A stretch of DNA of 64,000 bases from Bactericera cockerelli (Eukaryota > Arthropoda > Insecta > Hemiptera > Triozidae). Location of the stretch: the NCBI GenBank assembly GCA_024516035.1, contig CM044966.1:2456287-2520286 (forward strand), given 5' to 3'. Positions 1 through 11,338 of the stretch are shown piece by piece. The notes under the pieces were generated by a model. It was given only the letters and a program-made list of their open reading frames with translations. It was not told the DNA's origin and searched no databases. Position 1 is the stretch's first letter; every line of letters begins with the position of its first letter. The position numbers and the translations under genes are program-made.

Positions 1-125
1 GTCACCCATTCAAGTGGTCACCCGCTCTCATAATAAGTCACTTGATTTGATTCCTAGAAACTCATATCTCTTACTCTTTCTTATATCATTTCTCTTTCTC
101 TTTCTTATAGAGACTCTGTCTCTGT

Positions 126-535
126 AATATCATCTCTCTCTCTCTCTCTTTCTTTTCCTCTTCTCTCTCTCTCTCTCTTTCTCTTTTTTCTTTTCTTTAT
201 CTCTCTTTCTCTCTCTTCTCTCTCTCATCTCTCTTTTGTCTCTCTTTCTCTCTCTCAATCTCTCTCTTTGTCTCTCTTTCTCCCCTCTCTTACTCTCCCT
301 TACACTGCCAGCTGATCATGACTGATGAATTCCATGAGACTCTATTGGAAAGAAAAATAGAGAGAAATAATGATAGAGATTGAGAGAAAAGAGAGTGAGA
401 AAAAAAGAGGAGGAGAGAGAGAAAAATTGAAAAATGATAGAAATAAAGAGGAAGAAAAATAGAGAGAGAGAGAGAGAGCAAGAGGTAGGGTATGGAAGGA
501 GAGGGGAGAGAGAGAAGAGAGAGAGGATAATATTT
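126..535. repeat. CT microsatellite followed by inverted GA microsatellite
   Basis: CT-rich tract to about 300, a short unique spacer, then GA-rich tract to about 530. The two could pair as a long imperfect hairpin. Translated frames here are Ser/Leu repeat artefacts. Confidence 0.85.
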
Positions 536-643
536 CCTGGAATCGAATACTCGAAGTCACCAGCACAACAGATTCGCTGACCTGGGTGGATTTTCGTTTC
601 TTGGAATCGTGACCACCTCATGTGAACCACCTTCTTACTCTTC

Positions 644-800
644 TTCTTAATAAGAACACTCTTTAGTGTAAGGTCACCACCAGGCGAGGTTAATGCTCAA
701 AGCATTTTCTACTACCTCCTAACCCTTAGAGTCTTATTAATCTTATTATTATGTGGTCACAAACTCAAATTGAGGAAAATTTCATGCACTGGGTGGTTGT
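644..800 (-). mobile_element. SINE family B, truncated head
   Basis: Complement of the B tail (AACACTCTTTAGTG), body and CATGCACTGGGTGG junction. The tRNA part is missing. Confidence 0.8.
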
Positions 801-804
801 AGGG

Positions 805-1068
805 ATTCTAGTGAAACCCTTACAAAGCTCTGAAACCTAATTAGATCTATTGTGATCAGTTGTTTCTTTTTGGTTTTAACGTCCTGATTTGAGATAGTGA
901 GGACGGAGGTTTTAGAATCGTACCAGCTACCCACAGTAACCTCACCCAGCCTGGGTAGGGCTAAAAATGGCAGCCTCACGTGTTCGGAGGGGACAGAATT
1001 TTCTTTTGGAAAATCCTGACCCTAACCGGAACTCGAACTCAGTATCTCTCTCTCCTTTCCTCTCTCCC
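805..1068 (-). mobile_element. SINE family E, head replaced by CT microsatellite
   Basis: Complement of the E tail and core (CAGCTACCCACAGTAACCTCACCCAG), reaching the B box (GAACTCGAACTCAGTATCTC). From there (CT)n expands in place of the head. Confidence 0.8.
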
Positions 1069-1075
1069 TCCCTAC

Positions 1076-1139
<64 letters not shown>

Positions 1140-1309
1140 CTCACACACTGAATGGCCTTGCCCAGGGTTTGAACTCGGGTCAATGTCTGTGAATACTGAG
1201 AGAGAGAGAAACAGAAGTCACTGTACTAAGGTTCATTCTCAGTACACTTTACACGAGAGAGAGAGAGAGATAGATAGACAGAGAGATAGATGGATAGAGA
1301 GAGAGGTAG

Positions 1310-1350
<41 letters not shown>

Positions 1351-1460
1351 GAGAAAGAGAGAAAGAGAGAGAGAAAAGAGAGAGAGAAAGAGAGAGACAG
1401 ATAGATAGACAGACAGATAGATGGATAGAGAGAGAGGTAGATAAAGAGAGAGAGAGAGAG
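1045..1460. repeat. CT then GA microsatellite pair
   Basis: (CT)n at about 1045-1138, a tRNA-like spacer (CCCAGGGTTTGAACTCGGGT), then GA/GATA repeats to 1460. Confidence 0.85.
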
Positions 1461-1738
1461 GGAACTTGAAACCATCTTACATCAAGGTCTGTCAGGATTT
1501 TTTTCTCAACCAACAATACACCCGCAGGGTAAAAGAACTCTACAATCGTTTCCTCTAAAAAAAAAAAAAAAAACCTGACTTGAAGTCATTATGATACTAA
1601 AAAAGAATATTAAGAATAAAGAATAATAAAAAAAAGAATATTAATAATAAAAAAGAATAATAATAATAGAAATGAACCTGGATATGAGAGAAGGATATCT
1701 AGATACGATTCCAGCTCTTTATAAGAGAAACTTCTTCC

Positions 1739-2030
1739 ATGTGAGCAGCGACCAGTGGCGGAATTATAGGCAAAAATAAGATATTAGGAAAATATGGAAA
1801 AAGTCCTATTATTCTGCGCAACCCACTAAAAATTGTGATATAATAACACAAGGAAACACATTATCATTATAAGATAAACTTTTTTAATGCGAGCAGCGAC
1901 CAGTGGCGTAATAATAGACAAAAATCAGATATTAGGATATTAAAAAAATATGGAAAAGTCCTATAATTCTGCGCTACCCACTAAAAATTGTGATACAATA
2001 ACACATAGAAACACATTATTATTATAAGAG
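1739..2030 (+). mobile_element. SINE family F tail, tandem duplicate
   Basis: Two successive 3' parts starting at GCAGCGACCAGTGGCG (about 1746 and 1895), each ending CACTAAAAATTGTGATA...AACACA. Confidence 0.82.
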
Positions 2031-2049
2031 ATTTCACATTAATGATACA

Positions 2050-2285
2050 CTAACCGTTTGCCCGTGCTTTGCAACGGGACTAAATTTCAAATTTACTAAG
2101 GCATGGCCGTACTGCTGGACAGCAATGCCTTTTTGAACTTTTTATAATTTTTCTGGACAAAGCGATAATGATTTTTGGGGGGTCAATTCTGAGACATTTT
2201 TCGCTATCTCTTACCGTTTTGGCTAAACAACTCCGGACAAACAAACATAGGTAGTCCTTTTTTCTGTTTTATATATAGAGATACA
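2050..2285 (+). mobile_element. Dispersed repeat family X copy
   Basis: CCGTTTGCCCGTGCTTTGCA start and TTTTATATATAGAGAT end, the longest X copy here. Confidence 0.75.
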
Positions 2286-2494
2286 TACATTATATAATAC
2301 ATGTTAAATAAAGGTAATACGTCAGTCTATGGGCTACAATTGCTACAAAGCAACATAGATGACGGTAATAAAGACTTGGTATGTATCGTTGGTTACATTT
2401 CTTCTGACAAGATTTTTCTTATGATTATTATTATAAGAGAAACTTGGAAAAAAAAGAAAATGAAGTATCTCGGTTCCATGAGTTCTCTTATATC

Positions 2495-2593
2495 CGAAAG
2501 TGGGGGATAAATGTCATGTCTCGGTTGGGTTTCGAACCCGCGACCTCTGAATTACCAGTCCGTCGCCTTGACCACTGAGCTATCGGGACAGAC
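2495..2593 (-). mobile_element. SINE family A (variant head)
   Basis: Complement of a tRNA-like head ending GAGCTATCGGGACAG with B box GGTTTCGAACCC. The anticodon-loop part (ATTACCAGTC) matches the variant head at 50664. Confidence 0.75.
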
Positions 2594-2861
2594 AATTGAT
2601 ATAGAGTCGGTAAACATGAAGGATTAATACTGAATCTTTTATAAGATTACTCCGGTTGTAGATAGGTGGGAGACTGAAGATAAAGCGAGGCACGAAAGAA
2701 TGATTTCAGACATTTTTTTTTGGACGAAGACTTGACGGGGACTTTTTAGAAACCGCGACGAGGTATTTTTTTGGTGATATCAATATCATCCTGACACTAG
2801 TGTCCGGTTAGCCAATGGCTCTAGAGGCTATTCTACTGGAGGTTATCGCTTCGTATTATTC

Positions 2862-2953
2862 CTATAGTAGATAACACAGTATTGCTACTGTAGATAACAC
2901 AGTGTTCCTATAGTAGATAACACACAGTGTTCCTATAGTAGATAACACAGTAT
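2862..2953 (+). repeat. ~26-bp tandem repeat
   Basis: Four units of CCTATAGTAGATAACACAGT-type sequence. Confidence 0.8.
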
Positions 2954-3072
2954 CTGACACAGACGCAGGCTATAGTCGGATCGGCCAACCTTCGTCATAT
3001 TTGTATTATTATCAATCGTCCAACTCACAGTGGCGGGAGAGCTGTGCCAGTGGTTTCCAAACTGTGTGTCGC

Positions 3073-3520
3073 GAACCGCTGAGTGGGGTAAATATGGGTA
3101 GCTGGAACGATTCCCAGCGAATGAACCGCTGAGTGGGGTAAATATGGGTAGCTGAAACGATTCCCAGCGAATGAAGGGTAGAACCACTGTCCTGACTATC
3201 TATATCTCAGATCAGGACGTTATAACCAAATAGACTCAACAAGTCAAAATAGATTTTTTCTTCTTCTTTTTTGGTTTAAATTTTAAAAAGGTAAGTGTGC
3301 CCCGGAACCGCTTTCGCATTACTTCAGGGCACTTTACCTATACATCTATGCCATTCCGGAAACGGAAAATTTCGGTCAGAATTTCCGCTCCGGCCGGGAT
3401 TCGAACCCGTGACCTCCGGGTCAGTAACCAATGCTCTTAACGACTGAGCCACGGAGGTCGGCAGTCAAAATAGATCTAATTAGGTTGAAGTGTTAAATGT
3501 AAGTGTTTCAGTACTGAAAA
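3073..3520 (+). mobile_element. SINE family E tail with internal duplication, interrupted by SINE H
   Basis: Core and tail of E. A 51-bp block (GAACCGCTGAGTGGGGTAAA...) occurs twice at 3073 and 3124. The tail resumes after the SINE H insertion at about 3463. Confidence 0.8.
3255..3462 (-). mobile_element. SINE family H inserted in SINE E
   Basis: Minus-strand head CCGACCTCCGTGGCTCAGTC with B box GGTTCGAATCCC and an A-rich 3' end. Flanked by 13-bp target duplications AGTCAAAATAGAT (3242-3254 and 3463-3475). Confidence 0.88.
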
Positions 3521-4054
3521 GTGTTTTCCAATACAATCAAGTCCATTAACAGAACTAACTAACATCCTCCCCACATTGTGAACACAACACCAGGAGACTT
3601 GATCATAGATCCGCTCTTGGTGTAACATCCTCTCGGGGATGCTTTACAACTTCGAGAGGAGATAACCTGAGCTATATAAATAAGTCTAATGGTTAGTCCA
3701 GTAGTCCTGTGGAATAGATGAAACTATTTCTCTCGGACCAGGCAACATTGGAGTTGCTTCAAAGTGGAACAGAACTGGCGGGAGATTTCTAGCCTTAAGC
3801 ATCAACAAATCAACATTCTGAACAACATACCTGTAGTCCTGATGTAAGCTATTAAAACAGGGAGTCCCTTACCTAATCTAAATTATAGTTTTTTTTACGG
3901 GGTTTTTTCCCAAGCGTCCATATCATATTATTATTGTGAACGATTATTCTAGTAATAATTTGAATTTCAATTTATTTATTTAAAGTGAAAAACAAACAGT
4001 TGATTCCCTCACAATAAAGGGGGATCAACCTATTATATGTTACTCACTAATAAC
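3520..4054. other. No recognised feature
   Basis: Unique-looking sequence. I see no gene, SINE or tandem repeat. Confidence 0.4.
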
Positions 4055-4263
4055 TAATAATAATAATATCGCCTTATTTATACTGCCCGATTAGGACTAT
4101 TAAGTCCCATTATTCCAGCAGTAAGCCCAAGACGTATTATTACGTGGTAAAAATCCCAAATGGGAGGATAACTTGTCGTGTCCCAGCTGGGTTTCGAACC
4201 CGCGACTTCTGGAATCTCTGGATTCACAGAGTGCCGCCTTTACCACTGAGCCACCGGGACAGA
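4055..4263 (-). mobile_element. SINE family A, full length
   Basis: From the TAATATCGCCTTATTTATAC tail to the head complement GAGCCACCGGGACAG, with B box complement GGTTTCGAACCC. Confidence 0.9.
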
Positions 4264-4348
4264 CAGTAGTATGCTTTATTAGGTAGAGAACAAAAATGTA
4301 TACAGTAAAATACAATGAAATTATAAAGAAAAAATTATCATACTCCAT

Positions 4349-4572
4349 AGGCCGACCTCAATAGCTTGATCGATAAGGCGGCGGACTTGTAACCTAGAGG
4401 TCGCTGCTCATACCTGGTGAGGAAAAATGAGTAGCTGCTGTAATGTTAGCAGCGACCAGAGGCGGAATTATAGGCAAAAATAAGATATTGGGAAATTAAA
4501 GTCTTTTTTATTTCCCGGGGTCAGCGTAGATTTAGAAAAGCGAGTTTGAGTACTTGTGATAGCGTCTTTTCA
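4349..4572 (+). mobile_element. SINE D / F / D mosaic
   Basis: D head (GACCTCAATAGCTTGATCGA) to about 4398, then F body (TCATACCTGGTGAGGAAAAA, CAGCGACCAGAGGCGGAATT) to about 4498, then D tail (CAGCGTAGATTTAGAAAAGC). Confidence 0.8.
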
Positions 4573-4810
4573 TAAAAAAAACAATAACTTCTATAACTTT
4601 GAGGTAGCACTTAAGTAAGTAAAAAAATGGAGCTTCTTCATTCGTGTAGAATTATTTCAATAAGAATTTTTGTGTGTATGTGACCAAGCCTATATCACGG
4701 ACACGGAATTATTATTATTATTCTGTTGTTTGAATTCTTACATAGGATTATTCCCGTTCAATAAATATACCTACATATTATTATTATCATCATCATCATT
4801 AAATAAATAA

Positions 4811-5080
4811 AAGTGTGTTTCTTTGTGTTATTATAACACAATTTTAGTGGGTAGCGCAGAATTATAGGACTTTTTCCAGCGTATTTTAATTTTCCCAATA
4901 TCTTATTTTTGCCTATAATTCCGCCACTGGTCGCTGCTAACATTAAAGCAGCTACTCATTTTTCCTCACGAAGTATGAGCGGACCTCGAACACCCAAGTA
5001 CAGAGCAGAAAGTATCCTGCCCCGCTGGGGATCGAACCCAGGTCACCGTGAGTGCAATGCCTAGCGCGCTAACTCACTCA
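4811..5080 (-). mobile_element. SINE family F
   Basis: Complement of tail (TTTCTTTGTGTTATTATAAC) through body to head (GCGCGCTAACTCACTC). Confidence 0.88.
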
Positions 5081-5314
5081 TCATCATTAATACATGATGA
5101 TGAGTGAATACATCATCATTATTATTATTATTTCTACTACTATTATTATTTGACTGGGACCCTCATTCTTTTAAGAGGATGTTTCGAATTAGAGAGAGGA
5201 GAAGAGTTGAATAGAGTTTTTGTTCGTTCGAATTCGAACCATCAGTCGTGAACGAAGAAGAGAAGGCATCTTTCCCGCGCTTTTGCTGTGACGTCATCCT
5301 CAATCAGCTGTGTT

Positions 5315-6153
5315 CAGGGTCTCCAATTCACAATTTAAAATAGGGCTAGATTCGAGGAAAAAAAGGGCTAGATTTGGAGGCAAAAGGGCTAGATTTTAAA
5401 AATGTCCTTTAATACTAATAATAACTGTGTTTTTGTATGTATTCACTAAGGTAATATTTACCTGTCCGTTTTATTAACAATTTATTTATTAATTAGGTAC
5501 TTTTGAGTCGATATAAACGTGTTATTTTTGGTTTATTATTTATTCTTCACTTGATTTGTAGTAGACCGAGTCGCACTCTAGCGGGATAGTTAGTGTTTAG
5601 CTAATTCTTCATCATTTCCTGTTTCTTGTGTATCAAAATGTAGGAAAAATAAATGCAAAAAGAACTTACCAAATCACGCCTCTACTTGAGTACGTTTTGA
5701 ATGTAGATTTATTAATTTTTACTTACCTACGTATTAATTGTTTTTGTTTGATATTTTTTTCTTTAGTTCTTTGTTAGTAATAATGTGATTATTTAGTTAT
5801 TCGCTATGATAATGTGCCAATGGGTAAACTGCCATAAACTGCCACTTCAGGAGTCAGGATACTCAGTAAAAATGAGTTTGGCTTGTTGCAGTAAAAACGA
5901 ATAGTAGGCGTTACAAAAAATAAAAAAAATTGGATTTTTTTTTTCGAGAGAAGCTAACTTTAGAATTAAACTCATTTGTTAGCTTTTGGCGGATTCGCAA
6001 AAAAGGGCTAGATTTGAGGGAAAAGGGCTAGATTTGAGGGAAAAGGGCTAGATTTGAGAAAAAAGGGCTAGATTTGAGTAAAAAGGGCTAGGGGGCTAGA
6101 TTTTCCTCAAAAGGGCTAGGTCTAGCCCTATAGGGCTAGCATTGGAGACCCTG
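5315..6153. mobile_element. hAT-type MITE with GGGCTAGATTT subterminal repeats
   Basis: 839-bp element with inverted ends CAGGGTCTCCAA / TTGGAGACCCTG and a perfect 8-bp target duplication GCTGTGTT (5307-5314 and 6154-6161). Near both ends it carries repeats of AAAAGGGCTAGATTTGAG (three left, five or more right). There is no transposase frame, so it is non-autonomous. Confidence 0.9.
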
Positions 6154-6484
6154 GCTGTGTTGTTCCTGAGTTCATCAATACGAGAACATCAGCTGTGCGT
6201 GCGCGCGCATCCAGGCTGTTTTTTTTTTCAGTTCGTTTCCAGTGTTGTCGGATGATATTTGATGTACCATATAATTATGTAGCCAGCAGCGTTGTAAGAT
6301 GTGTTGAATACAGCCATGGTAAAAATCGGCCATCTTTATTAGTTTTAACACAGAGGAAATAACGAAAATAACAATAATTTAGAAACCCAAATCCCCTAAA
6401 AATCGGCCATCTTTCTTAGCTTTCACACAGAGAAAATCACAGCAATAACAAATGAATAGCCTGAATAAAGAAACAGAGGAAAAT

Positions 6485-6633
6485 TAACGTCGCTTTCAAC
6501 TATATTGTCATATCACGACGGGGGTTTTACCCTCCATTCCCTGAAAACTCACAAACCTGCTACCCACATCAACCTCACTCAGTGTGAGTTGGAGCGGGGA
6601 ATAGTCAGCAACACGAGGATTTAAATTTGAGAA
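6485..6633 (-). mobile_element. SINE family G (5S-derived), head-truncated
   Basis: Complement of the G tail (AACGTCGCTTTCAACT), core (CCACATCAACCTCACTCAG) and the region just after the 5S part. Confidence 0.78.
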
Positions 6634-6644
6634 GTCACCCATCC

Positions 6645-6793
6645 AATGTCTCAGAATTGACCCCTCCAAAACCATTATCGTTTTGTCCAGAAAAATTATA
6701 AAAAGTTCGAAAAGACATTGCTGTCCAGCAGTTCGGCCATGCCTTAGTAAATTTGAAATTTAGTCCCGTTGCAAAGCACGGGCAAACGGCTAG
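6645..6793 (-). mobile_element. Dispersed repeat family X copy
   Basis: Complement of CTAGCCGTTTGCCCGTGCTT at its right end. Confidence 0.75.
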
Positions 6794-7017
6794 TATTACA
6801 TACAAAAAAAACCCCTGGCTTCCGCCTTCACAACACAATTCCTGCCCCCCCTCGCCCCCTGCCCTCACAACACACCTCAACTCCCACATCTCCCCGTTTT
6901 CAAACACAACCCCCCCCTCCCCCCCCCAAAAAAAAACCCCAAGAAGGGTATCTATCAGCTGACCAGCAGTGTTCTTGCCACGCTCAGCTAAGTCAACAAT
7001 CAGCTGGGAATCTGACT

Positions 7018-7110
7018 GTGTGGGGGTGTGTGTTGTGGTGTGGGTGTTGTGTGGTGTGGGTGGTGTGGTGTGTGTGTGTGGGTGGTGTGTGTGTGTTTGT
7101 GTGTGTGTCT
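7018..7110. repeat. GT-rich microsatellite
   Basis: Irregular GTGGTGTGTG repeats. Confidence 0.8.
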
Positions 7111-7194
7111 ATACGATCGCCTGCGATGATCTCTTCCACTCAACCCCACGATTCTTACCAATTATATATAAAAAAATATTTATATAAAAAGATT

Positions 7195-7268
7195 TGAACC
7201 AATAATAAAAATCCCTAAGCTACCTGGACTACCAGACTAGCGTCTTAACCACCTGACTACCAATGCAC
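7195..7268 (-). mobile_element. SINE family B head fragment
   Basis: Complement of the B tRNA part: CTACCTGGACTACCAGACTA, then CGTCTTAACCACCTGACTAC. Confidence 0.65.
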
Positions 7269-7794
7269 AAATATCAGTAATTATTAGTCATAAGAAAAAG
7301 CCACTTAATAATGGTAGATTATTAGATCATATCAAACAGAAGATCTTTATTGTACAGAGTAGAGACTATGATAGATTCTATTGATATTGTATCGATCAAT
7401 AGACAAGAAATTGTGATAGATTCTATTATGAAAGATTCTATTGAGTATCAGCATGAGATAGAAGTGTTTTGTATTCTATTCATCTATCTGATAGTCCGGA
7501 AGTAGACAGACTCTGACGATAGCTGTGAACAATCAAGTATACATTTTATGTTTATAAACTATTAAGAAAAATGTATATGAATAAAGTATATTATCTCTAA
7601 ACCTCATATAAAATGTACATAGTACAAGGTGTCGAGTTTTATTTTATAAAGAAAATTTCACAATCAACTGCAGGAGACATTCTAATAAGAGAAAAATAAT
7701 CTTAGTTTTTTGAAAAACGAAAAATAAATTCACGTGAAAAAAAAAAAAAATTAACTTGAGCTTGCAAAATAAGTGCAAATGACCATGTCTGTGA

Positions 7795-8010
7795 TGTGTA
7801 TTATGATTATTATTAAGTACTTTATTAGATTGATATAAAAAGACATAATATGTAAAATACAAATAATTATTTTATAACAATAAAAAAAATGGAAATAATA
7901 TATACAATAAAAAGGAAAAATAACAGAAAAAATGTATAAACATATTATGTCCTAGCTAAAGGGCAGGGTTATTGTCTATGGCAGTCTCTTCCACCCAACC
8001 ATTTATTGTT
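7795..8010 (-). mobile_element. LINE-like 3' tail, family W
   Basis: Contains GTCTCTTCCACCCAACCATT after an AT-rich region. Related copies are at 31565, 34306 (opposite strand) and 59285. Confidence 0.55.
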
Positions 8011-8082
8011 ATTATTATTGTATATACGGATAAAAAATACTTTATCTTGCGTTGAATGGCATGATCATAACACATACATATA

Positions 8083-8523
8083 CAGGGTGGTCCAAAAAGT
8101 TTGCACCAAAATGATAGGGGTAATAAAAGAGACCATTTCCAACAAAAATATTCCCGGACATTTTCCTTAATTTTTTGTAGTTTTCAAAATGGCGGCCAAA
8201 ACGTGTGTTTTCAAATATTCCAACATTGGTTTGGCTTTTGATTTTTTTAATTTTTTCTGTACCACCTAGAATAAAACGAATTGCATTTTTGAATTGAAAA
8301 TAAAATTTTAATGAAAATAAGTTAAATTAACCCGTTCAATGTTTTAATGATCATGCTCATTTAGGCTGTCAAGGTTCTGAACGCACATATTTGAAAAACA
8401 CACGTTTTGGCCGCCATTTTGAAAACGACAAAAAATAAAGTAAAATGTCCGGGAATATTTTTGTTGGAAATGGTCTCTTTTATTACCCCTATCATTTTGG
8501 TGCAAACTTTTTGGACCACCCTG
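8083..8523. mobile_element. Foldback MITE, family 1
   Basis: 441 bp between TA dinucleotides with inverted ends CAGGGTGGTCCAAAAAGTTT. The complementary arms run well over 100 bp. Second copy at 14530. The CAGGG terminus with TA duplication fits Tc1/mariner-type mobilisation. Confidence 0.88.
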
Positions 8524-8667
8524 TAGATCCCCATACGATAGATGCCAAGATAAGAGGTTGCACATGATCCTATCTACTTAGTTCCAGACTTCCTTAAGAG
8601 GATAAAGATTATCATTCTCCTTATCATCGTAGTCTCTAATGTCAATTTTATTTAAAGATGAGTTTAG

Positions 8668-8795
8668 AAAACTATCATATTTGTGTTAATCACAATTGGG
8701 ATATCACAACTATACTTAAACTCGTTTTACTAATCTTTGCTCCACTTTGAACTTGAACCACCGACCTTCAGATTACAAGTCCGCTGACAAACACA
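8668..8795 (-). mobile_element. SINE family D
   Basis: Complement of the D tail (CATATTTGTGTTAATCACAA) to head (CCGACCTTCAGATTACAAGT). Confidence 0.75.
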
Positions 8796-8809
8796 CGCAC
8801 GCACATGGG

Positions 8810-8970
8810 TCCCATTGTTCCAGCAGTAAGCCCAAGACGAATTATTATGTGGTCAAAATCCCGAATGGGAGCATAACTCGTCATGTCCCGGCTATGGGTT
8901 TCAAACCCACGACCTCTAGAATCTCTGGATTCACAGAGTGCCGCCTTTACCACTGAGCTACCGGGACAGA
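8810..8970 (-). mobile_element. SINE family A
   Basis: Tail-truncated copy from TTCCAGCAGTAAGCCCAAGA to head complement GAGCTACCGGGACAG. Confidence 0.88.
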
Positions 8971-9295
8971 CGTTTAACATAACACTTGGTGATGTCAGTC
9001 AGTGATGGCATACAGTCCATACATAGCACGTCAGAACCTTGAACGCCAGCAAATTGAACAAGTAACAAAGTACATGGGCTGTTTCATATAAAAATATAAT
9101 CTATACATACATATAGATTTTCTAGTGTATATACATACAAGTAGATAAACCAGATATTAATATAAATGGTCATGCATGCCAAGTACATCAAATAGTCGAA
9201 CAAATACTAACTTATTGATTGATTGACTGTTGATGAATCAAAGGTATAAGATATAATATATCAAAGTTTATTATATAATTATGTTAAATAAATGA

Positions 9296-9865
9296 GAAAA
9301 AAAACTGGTGTAATCATCGCACGACTTACCTTATTTCCCCAAAAAAAGAAGTCGAATTCCGCCATTGGTGACTCCACGGTAACAGATAGCTAAAAATCAG
9401 TGCCAGATTCGTAATCAGCACCTTAAAAGCATTGGATTAGATGTGTCACAACCCCCATCTAGGATGAAAAATAAAAAAGTTAGTCAAAGCGGGTCCCCCC
9501 CAAAATATCGGTAAATTGTGGCCGAGGTCCAAGAAGTTCAAGATATCAAAAAAGTGATCAGAATAGAGACCCCTACTATTTTTTTAATCTAAGAAAATGT
9601 AATTCTCTAACTATTTTTCTATATTAATTTAACCAATCCAGAGGAACAGTCTTTGCGGCCCTGCGGCCGATTTCAACCAATATTTTCGTGGTTCGGTCGG
9701 TATATAAGATCAACTTTCATACGAAATTTTAAGTCTCTAGCTCTTACCTTTCTCGAGATATCTTGTTCACAGACAGACACACGCAGGTCTGACAACTTTT
9801 TTGGTATCCTGAGGCTGTGATTCGTCCAAAAATGTGAAAAACTTGGTTCCTTATTAGGATAAGGA
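9296..9865 (+). mobile_element. Dispersed repeat family Y copy
   Basis: About 570 bp sharing blocks such as GTCACAACCCCCATCTAGGA, AAGCGGGTCCCCCCCAAAAT and CTCTAGCTCTTACC, ending ATAAGGAAAGT. Other copies at 35245 (-) and 41705 (+). The ACTT(T/A)CCTTAT and ATAAGGAAAGT edges suggest short inverted ends. Confidence 0.75.
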
Positions 9866-9869
9866 AAGT

Positions 9870-10697
9870 AAAAGAAGAAAAAAAAAAAAAAGATACAGAG
9901 TGTCCTCGTTTTTTTTTCTTTTTTCTTTGAAAATTAGACTTTCTAAGACTAAAATATTCTCAGATCATTTCACGAAAAATGTGCATAGATAGATGGATTC
10001 ATACAAAGTAGAAAGATACATAGCAAACATGGGGCTATTGCATAGATAGATGGTTTCATACGCATACGCATAGAAGGAAGATACATAGCAAATGGGCTGT
10101 TAAGATACTGTAGTTCAATATGGACATGCACGTTACACGCCTGTATGGCGCTGCTGTATCTAATCTACTGGAGGGAACAGCTGATAGCACAACACTATGG
10201 CCAATGATTTTTACAGGGTGCAATGGATCACTTGTACCAGTTTTTTCCTTAACGTATTTAAAATAAAGAAGTAGTGTATTCTCGATGGTCAGTTTTCAGT
10301 GCCAAAACACGTTTTAAAGGGGCCCCAGAGCTTAAAACGTGTTTTGGTGGGTGGGTGTGTGTGTGTTCATCGCCGCGAGTCAAAATAAGAAGATTATTTT
10401 CACAAGGTGTCATATATTGACCGCTGATCCAGGAAACTAGTTACCAGGTAATTGCAATAGTATTATTGCGTTGTGTATGGATTAAAATATAAAATTAAAA
10501 AATAGGTGGTAGTGTTCAATATGATTTGGCTGTGTTTGTGTCACGTAGGATTGATGCTCGCCAGGCTTCCTTCCATATTAGGTAGCGCATACGTTTCCTA
10601 GGTAGCTAATCTATGGTTGTGATAGCAAACAGACCCGACGGATGGGAAAATCTGTAATTGTAAAAGCGAGATTAGCGAGATCCACTCACTACTGACT
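9870..10697. other. Mostly unique sequence with one hairpin
   Basis: Contains a duplicated GATAGATGG...AAGATACATAGCAAA segment (about 9990-10100) and the hairpin at 10302-10347. No gene is visible. Confidence 0.4.
10302..10347. repeat. Hairpin with 16-bp perfect arms
   Basis: CCAAAACACGTTTTAA (10302-10317) pairs with TTAAAACGTGTTTTGG (10332-10347) around a loop that contains GGGGCCCC. Confidence 0.85.
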
Positions 10698-10970
10698 AAC
10701 TGAATACACAGTAAAGTCTGACTGGGGGACTATATAAACAGGGAATAGACCAGCAGTCTGGGGACTGGGGGACCTACATAAACAGGGGATAGACCAGCAG
10801 TCTGGACTGGGGGACTATAAAATAACATGGTAGTAGGACCAGCATTGGCTTGGTTCTGGGGGGGCCTTGTCATTATTAGCCTCCTTGTAAAGACAGTGGT
10901 AGAAGTGCTGAGTCATTCCTCCACTGTCTGGTACCATCGTTCACGATGTCGCCACCCAATGATGATGATT
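10698..10970 (+). mobile_element. Minisatellite-bearing element M
   Basis: About three degenerate 38-bp-type units (GACTATATAAACAGGGAATA) followed by the unique part GACCAGCATTGGCTTGGTTC to about GTTCACGATGTCGCCACCCA. Confidence 0.85.
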
Positions 10971-11091
10971 CCTTAAAGATTTCCAGTTCAAATTTACCTC
11001 TTCATAAGATAAACCTGAAATAAAGACAAAAAATCCGGTTCCTTCAGTTCTCTTTTATCCACGTTCGACTGAACACAAAGTTCTACTGTAG

Positions 11092-11338
11092 CTCGTTCCA
11101 GAAACACTCTCCACTCTCAAAATTCCCGAATCTCCGTTTCAACTGTCACACAACGCACTTTGATTGGTTATATGGTTATTGCGTTCAAATTAATCAGAGT
11201 GCGCTGTGTGACAGTTGAAACGGAAATTCAACGATTGGTTATTGCATTCAAATTAACACAAGCAGAGTGCGATGTGTGTGACAGTTGAAACGGAAATTCG
11301 GGCCAGATTTTGAGAGTGGAGAGTGTTTCTGGAACGAG
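11092..11338. mobile_element. MITE with CGTTCCAGAAACACTCTCC ends
   Basis: 247 bp, inverted ends CTCGTTCCAGAAACACTCTC, internal duplicated block GACAGTTGAAACGGAAATTC. Relative at 61892. Confidence 0.82.

Noticed and set aside
290..1516. Ser/Leu or Arg/Glu repeat proteins
   Set aside because: CT/GA microsatellite artefacts.
7018..7197. Val/Cys-rich frames
   Set aside because: GT microsatellite translation.
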